21,340 nucleotides of DNA, from NCBI GenBank assembly GCA_036897625.1, contig JAYMTA010001180.1, positions 1-21,340 on the forward strand, written 5' to 3'. Position 1 is the first letter of the stretch. Every line of letters begins with the position of its first letter. The stretch comes from Pelargonium cotyledonis (taxonomy: Eukaryota > Streptophyta > Magnoliopsida > Geraniales > Geraniaceae). Below, in pieces: positions 8,521 to 18,121 of the stretch. A program made the translations under genes and the position numbers. Under the pieces are notes generated by a model. The model did not search any database, was not told where the DNA came from, and worked only from the letters and a program-made list of their open reading frames with translations.

Positions 8521-11238
8521 ATGCCCATGGACGACGGCACTGACAAAAACGAAGAGTACTCCTCCAAGCCGCTCCTGCTCGAGGCCGTCGAGGCACTTAA
8601 AGGCAATGATCACCGTTTCACTGCACCCTCCGCTCCTTTCTTCAATACCTTCTTGAATGGACTCAATGCCTTGTCAGGTTCATCATCATCAATCATCCCA
8701 TGAAATGTCATTCATATTTATTTATATATTTAGTTATTTTTGGGGCATTTCATTACACAATGCATTTATAGTTGAGTTTAGGGTTTGATTTTAAACACCT
8801 ACTCTCTGATAGCTGCACCCTTGAATGACCAAAGAAAATGATGCTTAATTATGCATTTTGTTTGTACATGTTATCATTAGTTTAGTTTAATTTAATTTTA
8901 GCCTTAATGTCTCCTATGTAATGTTAGTGGTAGTTTGTTGATTGGAGTATGGAGTCTGTACACAGAAATTTTATGGTCCCCTCTCGCTCAGCTTTCTTCA
9001 AGTGGTCCTAAGATGGAAATTTTTATATCCTCAATTCGAATTTTCTATAAAAAAATTATTGACATAAAAACATTGAGCTCTGGTTTTGATTCCAACCATA
9101 GTATTGAAAATGGGCGGTGAAGTGAACGCACAGCTTATCTGGCATCCCCATCTGGTAGGAGTACTGATAAGTGTGGAAGTAACACGTTTCTTATACTATT
9201 AATAAGAGTAAATGGGATTTGAATACTGGAATTGGGAAAGCAATTTGACAGACTAAATTTATAGTGCGTTGCTTCGATGGATAAGTATTGAATTCGACGA
9301 GTCATGCTTTTGCAGCTACTTTTCCTTTTTGAGATGTTGGGTTAGGACAAAGGAGGATGATCAGGGATGGGACTAAATGCATGTGGCACAAAAGTGGAGG
9401 AACTAGCAGTCTTTTTTATATCTCTGGTTTCTTGACTCTTCCCAAAGCAACTCTTAAAAATTCCATTCTTTTATCAGAGTTCTTTGAACCTGTAGCACAT
9501 CTTGCCCTGTGTATGTGAGTGAAGGCTAAACCATGGGATGAGTCCTCACTAGTCTCGCCTCTCTTGGTAAACAAGAAACAAGAGAAGACAGAGGACGTGG
9601 AATTGGATAATGACCAATCCAGTAAAGGCAGATCATCTGTTTTCAACACCTGTTTCAATGGGATAAATGCTTTGTCAGGTTCCCGCTTCTCCCACAATTA
9701 TTAATTGTTTTCCTTTTTCTACCTATAATTCAATGTTCGTATTCTGTTATGAATTTAAATGTCAGTATTAATAGCTTGAGGTTTGATGGGTGAACTATAT
9801 TTGTTGAATCAACTGTCATTAGTAGTTATGAGCTTGATTAGCTTTGTGTAATATAGTTTGAGATTCGGCAATACTTGTTACTGATTTGAGAGGTTTAAAA
9901 AACAATCGTGTGGTTTTCAAATTTTTGGTTATGGGTCAATGTATAGTTGAGAGGGTTAATGCTGATCTAAAGGCTAAAAACTTTTTGTTTGCAGGAGTTG
10001 GTATACTGTCTACCCCATATGCTCTAGCATCCGGAGGATGGTGGAGCTTGGTACTTCTCTTGCTTATAGCCATTTCAGCCTTTTACTCGGGCTTGTTGAT
10101 TCAGAAATGTATGGATGCAGACCCTGATATTAGAACTTACCCTGACATAGGCAGCCGCGCATTTGGCAAAGCTGGAAGGGTAGTGGTGTCATTGTTTATG
10201 TACACAGAACTATATCTAGTTGCCACAGGTTTCTTGATTCTTGAAGGAGATAACTTAAACAATATCATACCCAACTTTGAGATCGAGATAGGAGGGTTAA
10301 AAATTGGTGGCAAACAAGGGTTTGTAATCATTGTTGCACTCATTATCTTGCCTTCCGTTTGGTTGGATAATCTGAGCATTCTCGCTTATGTTTCTGCCAG
10401 TGGAGTTTTGGCTTCTGCCATCATTCTTTGCTCCATCTTTTCTGTTGGTGCATTTGGTGGAGTCGGGTTTCACCATCGCGGGAAACCAGTCAATTGGAAA
10501 GGAATACCTACTGCTGTTAGCTTATACGGCTTCTGTTACTGTGCACATCCCGTCTTCCCCACCCTCTACACTTCTATGAAAAACAAGCACCAATTCCCTT
10601 ACGTAAGCAATTAATAGGAAGGTTTATAAGTTTTCTAGTTCTACTTTACTTAATGTCGTACTTTTGTGTGTATTAATTACAGAGCATTTTGTTCACCTCA
10701 GGTCATGATTCTGTGCTTTACGTGCTGCACCATGAGCTATGCATCCATGGCGATTTTGGGGTACTTGATGTTTGGATCAAATGTGGATTCGCAAATAACT
10801 TTGAACCTCCCAACTCAGAAACTTAGCTCGAAGGTGGCGATATATACAACCCTGGTGAATCCCATAGCAAAATATGCACTGATGGTTACGCCGATTGTGA
10901 ATGCTACAAAAAGTTGGTTTTCTAACTTGTACAACAAAAGGCTCTTCAGCATGATGATGAGCACATTGTTGGTGATTAGCACGGTGGTTGTGGCCCTGGC
11001 CATCCCCTTATTCGGGTACCTGATGTCACTCGTCGGAGCGTTTCTCAGTATAACAGCTTCAATCATACTGCCCTGCTCGTGCTACTTGAAGATCTCCGGC
11101 ACATACCGGAAGGTTGGATGTGAACTGTTTTTTGTGGGTGCTATAATATTGATGGGAATTGTAGTTGCAGTTTTTGGGACTTGGACATCTGTTGTACAAA
11201 TTATAGGGCATTTGTGTTCAACTTCTCATAATTGTTGA
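8521..11238 (+). CDS. AVT1: Vacuolar amino-acid transporter, AVT1 group (AAAP family), best model
   Basis: Model: exon 1 8521-8677, exon 2 9995-10602, exon 3 10702-11238. It gives 433 residues without a stop, and all junctions are GT-AG. Exon 1 ends in phase 1 (TCA G) and exon 2 starts GA GTT, rebuilding the family motif NALSGVGILSTPYALASGG. Later landmarks are PDIGSRAFG, GFLILEGDNL, NWKGIPTAVSLYGFCYCAHPVFP, YLMFGS and SQITLNLP, typical of the Arabidopsis AVT1I/AVT1J branch. These are multi-pass proteins with about ten or eleven helices, generally thought to move neutral amino acids across the tonoplast with protons. Intron 1 is 1317 bp and contains a second, defective first exon (9513-9678). 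Exons 2-3 are highly certain; pairing with exon 1 at 8521 is inference, since the nearer first exon lacks a usable start. The alternative is that the body belongs to a gene with a lost start and 8521-8677 is a separate relic. Confidence 0.7.
9513..9678 (+). pseudogene. Duplicate AVT1 first exon with a dead start
   Basis: The coding part ends FNTCFNGINALSG at a perfect splice donor (TCAG|GTTCCC), in the same phase as the other AVT1 first exons, so it is clearly a family first exon. The only upstream in-frame ATG (9513-9515) is followed at once by TGA (9516-9518), then GTG AAG GCT AAA. No other in-frame ATG occurs before the donor, so AUG-initiated translation cannot run from here into exon 2. 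Residues after the stop (KAKPWDESSLVSPLL) still look like a functional acidic cytosolic tail, implying recent decay, or use of a non-AUG start at the GTG (9519). Confidence 0.65.
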
Positions 11239-11239
11239 G

Positions 11240-11765
11240 AGTAGTTTCAATGTGATTGCTGGTATTGAATGAGATGTACATTCTTTGCTGGTTTTTTTTA
11301 TTATGCTTCCCTTCCTTTTTTTCTATCTCATTTTTTGTTTTCTTACATTTTGTCAATACCATGAAGTTGCATTCATTCCACATAAACATTCCCAACATTA
11401 GTTTGTACATACAGAACATATACATGCAAAGAGTAAAGAATGAACCCATAACTTGTCTCTATCATGCCTATCGGGCAGTGGAGATAACTTTCCTGCTAAG
11501 TACTAATATGGATAATGATAATATTAATTTTTGTTTCTTTTAATTTAAATTATACTCAGTTAAATAATAATTTAATATTGTATATGATTATTGAATAATA
11601 TTATATTTTAAAATTTTAAAAATTATTTTTTTGAATAAGTCTAAGGATTTACATTCGCAATCAATTTTTCACATCTTGGGCTCAGACTCAGAGACTAAAA
11701 AGGACACAATTAATTTATTATACACACGACTTTAGATCTAGCTGTATTATAATATATGTAGATCA
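11240..11765. other. Spacer after the AVT1 body, with an AT-rich stretch
   Basis: This includes the 3' flank of the transporter and a very AT-rich tract (about 11520-11640). The corresponding distance after the second copy (from 13780 to the duplicated flank at about 13902) is only about 120 bp. Roughly 400 bp was therefore inserted here or lost there. I see no clear terminal repeats to name an element. Confidence 0.4.
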
Positions 11766-12000
11766 TGCACGTGTTTCAGCTTTGAGGGCTAATTAATGTG
11801 ATTAGGCTTCTCTTAATTAGTATATATAAAAGCAATTCGATCTAAGTTGTGGTGTTTAATTAATACCATTATATTCCACGTCTGTAATTTAGAAGCTGTT
11901 GTTTACCACCAGGTAGTACACGATGGAGATGGAGACAGAGTGATACATGCAGATTTAGATCCCAGAATTGAAGAATATACTGTATATATTAAGAGTAGAG
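11766..12000 (+). repeat. Duplicated flanking block, copy 1 (with TATA box)
   Basis: This block aligns with 13902-14100. Shared landmarks in order are GTGTTTCAG, TTAGGCTTCTCTT-ATTAGTAT, TATAAAAG, TTAATACCA, GTAGTACA or TTAGTACA, GAGTGATACA, AAGAATATACTGTATA and GAGAGTAGA-like ends. It lies after the intact transporter body and before the dead copy, so it may serve as that copy's promoter (TATATAAA at 11823-11830, about 475 bp before the ATG). A seven-codon ORF (11923-11943) sits in the conserved part. Confidence 0.7.
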
Positions 12001-12302
12001 TTTTGTAAATATCATTTAATTAACATTAAAAATCTTTGTTATACAGTCATACATATATATGTGAAACCGTTGACGATTTCAGCTGTTAAAAAAGTAATGC
12101 AACTGTTAGGTGATGACAGTGACAGAAGATATATTATTTGTTTTTGTATTCTTCAAGTTGGTATAAAACAACATTGGTAAACGCCAAGAGGCAGGATAGA
12201 TAAATGTTCGAACTTTTAGCTAATTCCGTCTTTTTTAAGCAGTTTTCTTGTATTGTTAAATTCCTGCATTTTCTTTCGATTTTTAGGATTGCTACGTAAG
12301 CA

Positions 12303-13779
12303 ATGACGCCGGATCTTCTGTCTTCCCTCGACGTGCCCCTCCTGGTTGATCATGTGAAACACAAAGACGTTGAGGCACATACCAGTACTGATCATGCTCA
12401 AGGCACCACCTCTTTCTTCAACACTTGCTTCAATGGCCTTAATGCTTTGTCAGGCCAGTACTAGCTTAATATTTCTCATATCTTCCTCTACATTTATATA
12501 GTTTCAACATAAATTGATTGGTTACTTTTTGTTTTGCATATATATATGCAGGAGTTGGTTCACTGTCAACACCTTATGCACTTGCATCTGGAGGATGGTG
12601 GAGCTTCACACTTCTCTTCGTTGTAGCTCTCGTTGCCTTCTAATCGGGCTTGTTGATTCAACAATGCATGTCTGCTGATCCCGACATCAGAACTTATCCC
12701 GACATAGGACAGCGCGCATTTGGGAACTTTGGAAGCACTGTGGTCTCAGTGTTTATGTATACAGAGCTTTATTTGGTTGCTACTGCGCTTTCTTGATCCT
12801 AGAAGGGGACAACTTACATAATCTGTTACCCGATTTCAAGGTAGAAATCGCCGGATTCAGTATTGATGGAAACCAAAGCTTTATCATCCTTGTTGGCCTT
12901 GTGATCTTGCCCACTGTTTGGCTGGATGCCCTCAGCATTCTTGCTTACATTTCTGCCTCTGGTGTTCTAGCTTCTGCTCTCATTGTCGCCTCAATTTGGT
13001 TCGCCGGAGCTTTTGATGGTGTTGGATTCGAGCAGAGAGGAACACCAGCACCAACCAACTGGAAAGGAATTCCTACTGCTGTTAGCTTATACGCCTTCTG
13101 TTATTGCGCCCATCCCGTCTTTCCTACTTTGTACACTTCTATGAGAAACAAACGCCAGTTCCCGAATGTAAGTGTTACATCCATTTCATTAAACTAAAGT
13201 GCGCGTGCTTGCGTGTATATATGCATTTCTGACTTGATTTCTCTTGTTAATTTGTTTCAGGTACTTCTTGTGTGCTTTGTATGTTCTACCATGTTGTATG
13301 CGACAATGGCGGTTTTAGGGTACTTAATGTTTGGATCAAACGTGGAGTCACAAATTACTTTGAACATCCCAACCGAGAAACTAAGCTTAAAGGTGGCGAT
13401 ATATACCACTTTGGTGAATCCTATATCAAAATATGCGCTGATGGTTACGCCAATAGTGAATGCTGCGAAAAGTCGGTTTCCATGTTCTTCCAACAAAAGG
13501 AGGTTAAGGATTTTAATAGGTAGAAGCTTGGTGGTGAGCACAGTGATTGTTGCTCTGGCTTTACCATTTTTTGGGTATCTGATGTCACTGGTTGGTGCAT
13601 TTTTAAGCGTGACAGCTTCAATCATTTTGCCATGTTTGTGCTACTTGAAAATATCAGGAAGATGCAACAAGGTTGGGATCAGTGAATTGGTGATTATTGG
13701 GTTTATAGTATCAGCAAGTTTTGCAGTTGTAATTTTTGGGACTTGGGTATCTCTTCAACAAATTATAGGTCATCTCTAA
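12303..13779 (+). pseudogene. Second AVT1-type transporter copy, disabled
   Basis: Three exons match the neighbouring AVT1: 12303-12453, 12552-13167 and 13261-13779. Exon 1 encodes an intact start (MTPDLLSSLDVPLL) and ends FNTCFNGLNALSG. Three defects are visible. The first donor reads TCAG|GCCAGT, so intron 1 would need a non-canonical GC-AG splice. A TAA at 12641-12643 replaces the Tyr codon of FYSGLL. A 2-bp excess near 12783-12790 shifts the frame before FLILEGDNL. Exon 2 is 616 bp against 608 in the intact copy: two extra codons in the RGTPAPTNWKG loop plus these 2 bp. Beyond the shift the frame stays open to the normal end (WVSLQQIIGHL), so decay is recent, or some differences are assembly errors. 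Intron 2 keeps standard splice sites. Confidence 0.85.
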
Positions 13780-13901
13780 TTCTCTGTGTAGTTGGGTTTA
13801 ATTAGGTATGGACAGTGAGTTGTTACTTGTTAGGCTCTTGCCTAGCCGTTGATGATCTGTGTTTTGTTTTCAACGTGTATTGAGCTATGTTATAATATTG
13901 A

Positions 13902-14100
13902 ACATGTGTTTCAGATTTGAGACCAATTAATCTTAGGCTTCTCTTTATTAGTATAAAAGTGATGCTTAATACCAATATTACACTCAGTAATTAGTACATG
14001 ACGAAGACGGCGACGAAGACCGGGACGGAGTGATACAAGTGGGTTTTGTCAAAATCGCAAATAAAAATTAAAGAATATACTGTATACGTTGAGAGTAGAA
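13902..14100 (+). repeat. Duplicated flanking block, copy 2 (orphan promoter-like)
   Basis: This is homologous to 11766-12000 and in the same orientation, and it follows the disabled transporter copy. It keeps TATAAAAG (13952-13959) but has no transporter downstream; it faces the 3' end of FTSH6 instead. Its mini-ORF (13998-14033, M-T-K-T-A-T-K-T-G-T-E) is in the same place as the shorter one in copy 1, ending in the same GAGTGATACA context. It may be the promoter stub of a lost further copy. Confidence 0.65.
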
Positions 14101-14361
14101 AGTTGTTGTAGGGTTTAAATGACACGTTAGTATCACGTCAACGTCATGATTTCTTTTAACAAAGTAAAGTTAGGCTTAGTTAAATTAAATTAACAGTAGA
14201 GACTAACCATGATCCAACCATTTGAACCAGTTTCAGGTGAATAAGTATACTTCATGATATATATATTTGGATCTCTTGAAAATAAGTACAAAAATTTACA
14301 CTACGTCTATATGTACTTTAATGTCTCAAGGACTGTACATATTCATGGATCGATGTTGTTG

Positions 14362-16740
14362 CTAGGCATTGATCAATTCCCGCATGCTACTTTTGTCCTT
14401 GTCATCAACACGAGTTTCAGTGAACTCAGACAAGATTGCTCTAAACTCATCTCCTGTTAGCGTTTCCTTTTCCAACAGCACATCCACCAGTTTATCAATG
14501 GCCTCCCTGTTCTTCTTTATATGGCTTTTGGCTACCTCATATGCACTTTGGATTATATCTCGAACCGAAGAATCAATATCCTCTGCAAGTTTTTCCGACA
14601 TGGAGTTTCTTGCTAGCATTCTCAAAACTATATCACTGCTTTGAACTGCTGGATCAGTCAATGCCCATGGCCCTATACCCGACATCCCAAACATCGTTAC
14701 CATCTGCAAACAAAACAATGTACATTAGTTTGTGTCAATTCATGTGTACAATAATAACATTTCAACGTTTATGCCATTCATAAATTGTATATATACCTGT
14801 CTGGCTATCTGTGTAACTTGTTGCAAGTCTCCTGCTGCACCGGTAGTGATTTCGGGTTCCCCGAAAATCACCTCCTCTGCTGCTCTGCCTCCGAGACCAC
14901 CAACTATTCGAGCAAACAGTTGTTGCTTGGAGATTAGAGCAGGATCTTCACCGGGCAAGAAGTATGTCAGACCGCGTGCTTGGCCTCTCGGGACCAGACT
15001 AACTTTCTGTACTTGATCATGTCCCGGTGTCAATGTCCTGTAAACAAGAAGACAGTTTTAGCTCATAAGGCCAATCTATATATGTTCTCTTCGAATTGTA
15101 GATTTCGAATGAAAATGATCGGGAACTTACGCGCAAACAGCATGGCCTATCTCGTGGTATGCCACTAGAATTTTGTTCTTTCCATCAGTCATCTTGGTTC
15201 CTTCCATTCCTGCCACTATCCTATCAATTGAGTCGTCGATTTCTTTCATTGTAATTTTCTCTTTGCCTCTCCTACCTGCAAGAATGGCAGCTTCGTTCAT
15301 GAGGTTTGCAAGGTCGGCGCCACTGAATCCAGGAGTTCTCATGGCAATGACGCTAAGAGACACATCCTTATCCAGCTTCTTGTTTTTGCTATGCACATTT
15401 AGTATCTCTTCCCTTCCTCTCACATCTGGTAGTCCAACACTAACCTGCACAAATCAATCAACCCAAAATTTGTTCATGCCATGGCCTAGCAAGTTAACAA
15501 AGCATAACTATTAGAGCATATATTGATACATACTTGTCGATCAAACCTTCCAGGCCTAAGCAGAGCAGAATCAAGAATCTCGGGTCGATTAGTAGCAGCA
15601 ATGACAATAACCCCACTGTTTCCACTAAATCCATCCATCTCAGTGAGAAGCTGGTTTAGTGTTTGCTCTCTTTCGTCGTTCCCTCCGCCAATGCCCGTCC
15701 CTCTCATCCTCCCCACCGCATCTATCTCATCAATGAAGACTAAACAAGGCGAATTGGCCTTGGCCTTGTTGAAAAGATCCCGGACTCTCGAAGCCCCAAC
15801 ACCCACAAACATCTCAATAAACTCTGAGCCAGATAGTGAGAAGAATGGAACCCCTGCCTCGCCGGCTATAGCCTTTGCCAGTAAAGTCTTACCAGTCCCG
15901 GGAGGCCCAACCAGAAGCACCCCTTTTGGGATTCTTGCACCAACTGTCGTGAACTTCTCCGGGGTTTTCAAGAACTCCACTATCTCTTGAAAATCTTGCT
16001 TGGCCTCATCTACCCCAGCTACATCATCAAATGTGATTCCAGTGTTTGGCTCCATCTGGAACTTAGCTTTGCTCCTGATCATAATGGTAATTAGTAGGTA
16101 CTAAAATAAAATAGATTGAACCCTTTAATTGCATAGTGGCATGAACCTACCTGCCGAGTCCAAATGGCAAGCCAGGACCTCCAGGGGTGTTTCCAGAAGA
16201 TGACCTCAACAATAAGCTGCCGAGCAAAATCAATGGAAAAGCCAGGTTGCTTAACAAATCAAGTATTGCTGATCCCATATTGACCTCCAGAGGGTGAGCC
16301 GCGAAATCAACATTCTTCTCTTCCATTTTGCGAAGTAATTGTTGGGGCAATCCGGGCAGCTGAATCTTGACCCTCTGAATCTTGTCAAATGCAGGGTTAA
16401 AGATCTCGGCGATGGCCACAGTGCCATTCTCGAACAAGTCAACCTTCCTGACCACCCCTTCATCCAAGTACTGCAAGAATCTTGAGTATGACATTCTGCT
16501 TGAAGTGGACTGTTGAGGGCTCTCCGGCTCAGCCTCTGCTCTGGCAGTGGCAGGCTTGATAGCACCAGAACAGAGCCCTGATCCACCAATGAGGCCCAGA
16601 GCAGCTCGCCTGGTCAGCTTAAGGTCTAGAGAGGGTGTTCTGCGACATGAGGTCTCTCTGGGGGTGAGTTTTTGGATGTGGGTGTCCTGAGATTTGCACA
16701 AGGGAAGGTGGGAGACTGAGAGAGATACAGTTTGTGACAT
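14362..16740 (-). CDS. FTSH6: Chloroplast ATP-dependent zinc metalloprotease FtsH6
   Basis: Five exons in coding order: 16740-16151, 16074-15534, 15444-15131, 15037-14797 and 14703-14362. They encode 675 residues (Arabidopsis FTSH6 is about 688), all introns are GT-AG and the frame is intact. The N-terminus is a bipartite plastid/thylakoid targeting region: a Ser/Thr/Arg-rich transit part, then a twin-arginine TRRAALGL (about 43-50) and an ARA|EA-like cleavage site near 67. One membrane helix follows at about 156-179. The AAA+ domain has Walker A GPPGTGKT (253-260), Walker B VFIDEID (312-313 acidic) and the second region of homology ending RPGRFDR. The protease site is HEIGH (474-478), with Asp552 in TTGAAGDL as the expected third zinc ligand. 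FtsH6 is thylakoid-bound and has been linked to light-harvesting antenna turnover and, in Arabidopsis, to decay of HSP21 after heat. The C-terminal half is nearly identical to FTSH6, which separates it from the FtsH1/5 and FtsH2/8 subunits. Confidence 0.95.
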
Positions 16741-16869
16741 TTTTTTTTGTAATTGAATGGATCACCTAGCTAGTTACTTGGGTTTGGAAACTTGGAGTTA
16801 AAATGGTCTGGGAGTTGACACACTGTTGATCAGAAGAGAACAATGAGATGTTGGATAGGCCTGAAGTTG

Positions 16870-16877
16870 TATAAATA
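16870..16877 (-). promoter_or_regulatory. TATA box of FTSH6
   Basis: Read on the minus strand, TATTTATA lies 130 bp upstream of the FTSH6 start codon. It predicts transcription from about 16840 and a leader of roughly 100 bases. I did not find a convincing three-unit heat-shock element nearby. Confidence 0.5.
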
Positions 16878-16879
16878 GT

Positions 16880-17500
16880 TGGAGGTATGAGACAAAAAGG
16901 AGGTTACTAGAACTTGAGCATTTGTAGTTTTGTGTACTAGGATTTGGATCATGAAGGATCTAGAGAGGTGTTGTGCTGAGTTGGCAGTATTTTACTATAC
17001 AATCACTTCCTAGTTTCTTGTCAAGTAGATCCTGATCCACACACTTGGAAATATGGAAATGGTTCAACAGATTTTTTATTTATCTACTCACCTTCTCTTT
17101 TCTCAAGCAAATTCGGGAACTATCTATAGGACAAATCTTGTATTTTTGTGGTTAATTAACTTAATTTCATTATGGTACGGTGTGAGTCATTTGGGTTAGT
17201 TGATTAAGAATTTTTTTTTTTTTTATCTTAAAATAAATGATTTTTTTATTTCAAATAAAAAATAAAAAATAAGTAAGTAATATATCATAGTCACAATTCT
17301 CTCTAACGCAAGACAGTGAAAAAAAATATTAGAGATCTATGTAATGTGATTGGTTACTAATTGTAAGCTACATTAATCTTGTTTTATGACATTTTATTTA
17401 CTCATTTACAATATGTGGATACAACAATCTTCTATTTACCACGTCACTATTAATGTTAAAAATCTATTGAGTAATCGTACTCTGTCACTCAAAACATGAG
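16880..17500. other. Intergenic region between the divergent FTSH6 and GALT1 genes
   Basis: This holds the distal FTSH6 promoter and AT-rich DNA with a T-run at about 17212-17224 and A/T-rich low-complexity sequence to about 17280. No coding region is supported. Confidence 0.4.
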
Positions 17501-17504
17501 ATTT

Positions 17505-17573
17505 TACTTTTTCCTTTCTCTCCCGTTAATTTCCACTAACCCTTCTTCTCTTTCGATCCAATTCTCTCTACAG
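17505..17573 (+). promoter_or_regulatory. Pyrimidine-rich leader exon with splice donor upstream of GALT1
   Basis: A C/T-rich stretch typical of plant core promoters and leaders ends in CTACAG|GTAATG, a good splice donor (GT at 17574). The next 540 bp are T-rich and intron-like and end in candidate acceptors CTGCAG (to 18000) and TACAG (to 18120), the latter just 1 bp before the GALT1 ATG at 18122. I infer a 5' untranslated intron; no transcript evidence is available. Confidence 0.4.
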
Positions 17574-18121
17574 GTAATGTTTCTTTACAAGGGTGAATTG
17601 TAAATTCTGATTGATGACCTGGGTTTCTTGTCATTTTGGAGATGTCAATTTGTTATGATCTGTTGCATAAATTTTTTTGTTGGTTTCCGTAAATTTTGGG
17701 GTATTGCTTGCGGTCATTCCAGGATGTTTGGAGCTCAAATCAATTCTGGGATGTTGAAATGTTTCATTTGATTTTTCTAGGTTTTATTGCAATCTACTCT
17801 CTTTTAAGGCAGTAATTTAAGTTTTATTAGTAAAGTTACTATTTTTAAGACCTGCCTTAACCAATTTGGAGGAGAAGAAACCTAATTTTCTTCTGCATTA
17901 CTTGTTTATTTCTGCTCCAGTTAATGCCAATACAATTAATTGATCATTTTATAGTTTATAAAATGTTGTTCTTGCCAATTATTTTCTTAATTTTCTGCAG
18001 TAATGTATTTTGCTATGTGTTTTCTCATAGGAATTTTCATTCAAAAAAGGCTATTGATGGTATATCCATTTCAGGAGCACAGAATATTAGCTTTAAATTA
18101 TTGATGTAAAAGTGGTACAGA

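Noticed and set aside
9886-9994. Apparent in-frame extension upstream of AVT1 exon 2
   Set aside because: It reads through a T-rich intron end (TTTTTGTTTGCAG) and lacks AVT-like sequence; the splice acceptor at 9994 gives the family motif exactly.
10137-13625. Minus-strand frames inside the AVT1 copies (10137-10379, 10815-11066, 13257-13625)
   Set aside because: These are antisense of conserved transporter exons and recur in both copies only because the sense strand is conserved.
14369-15990. Several plus-strand frames of 90-155 codons
   Set aside because: These are antisense shadows of the FTSH6 exons; none shows independent motifs.
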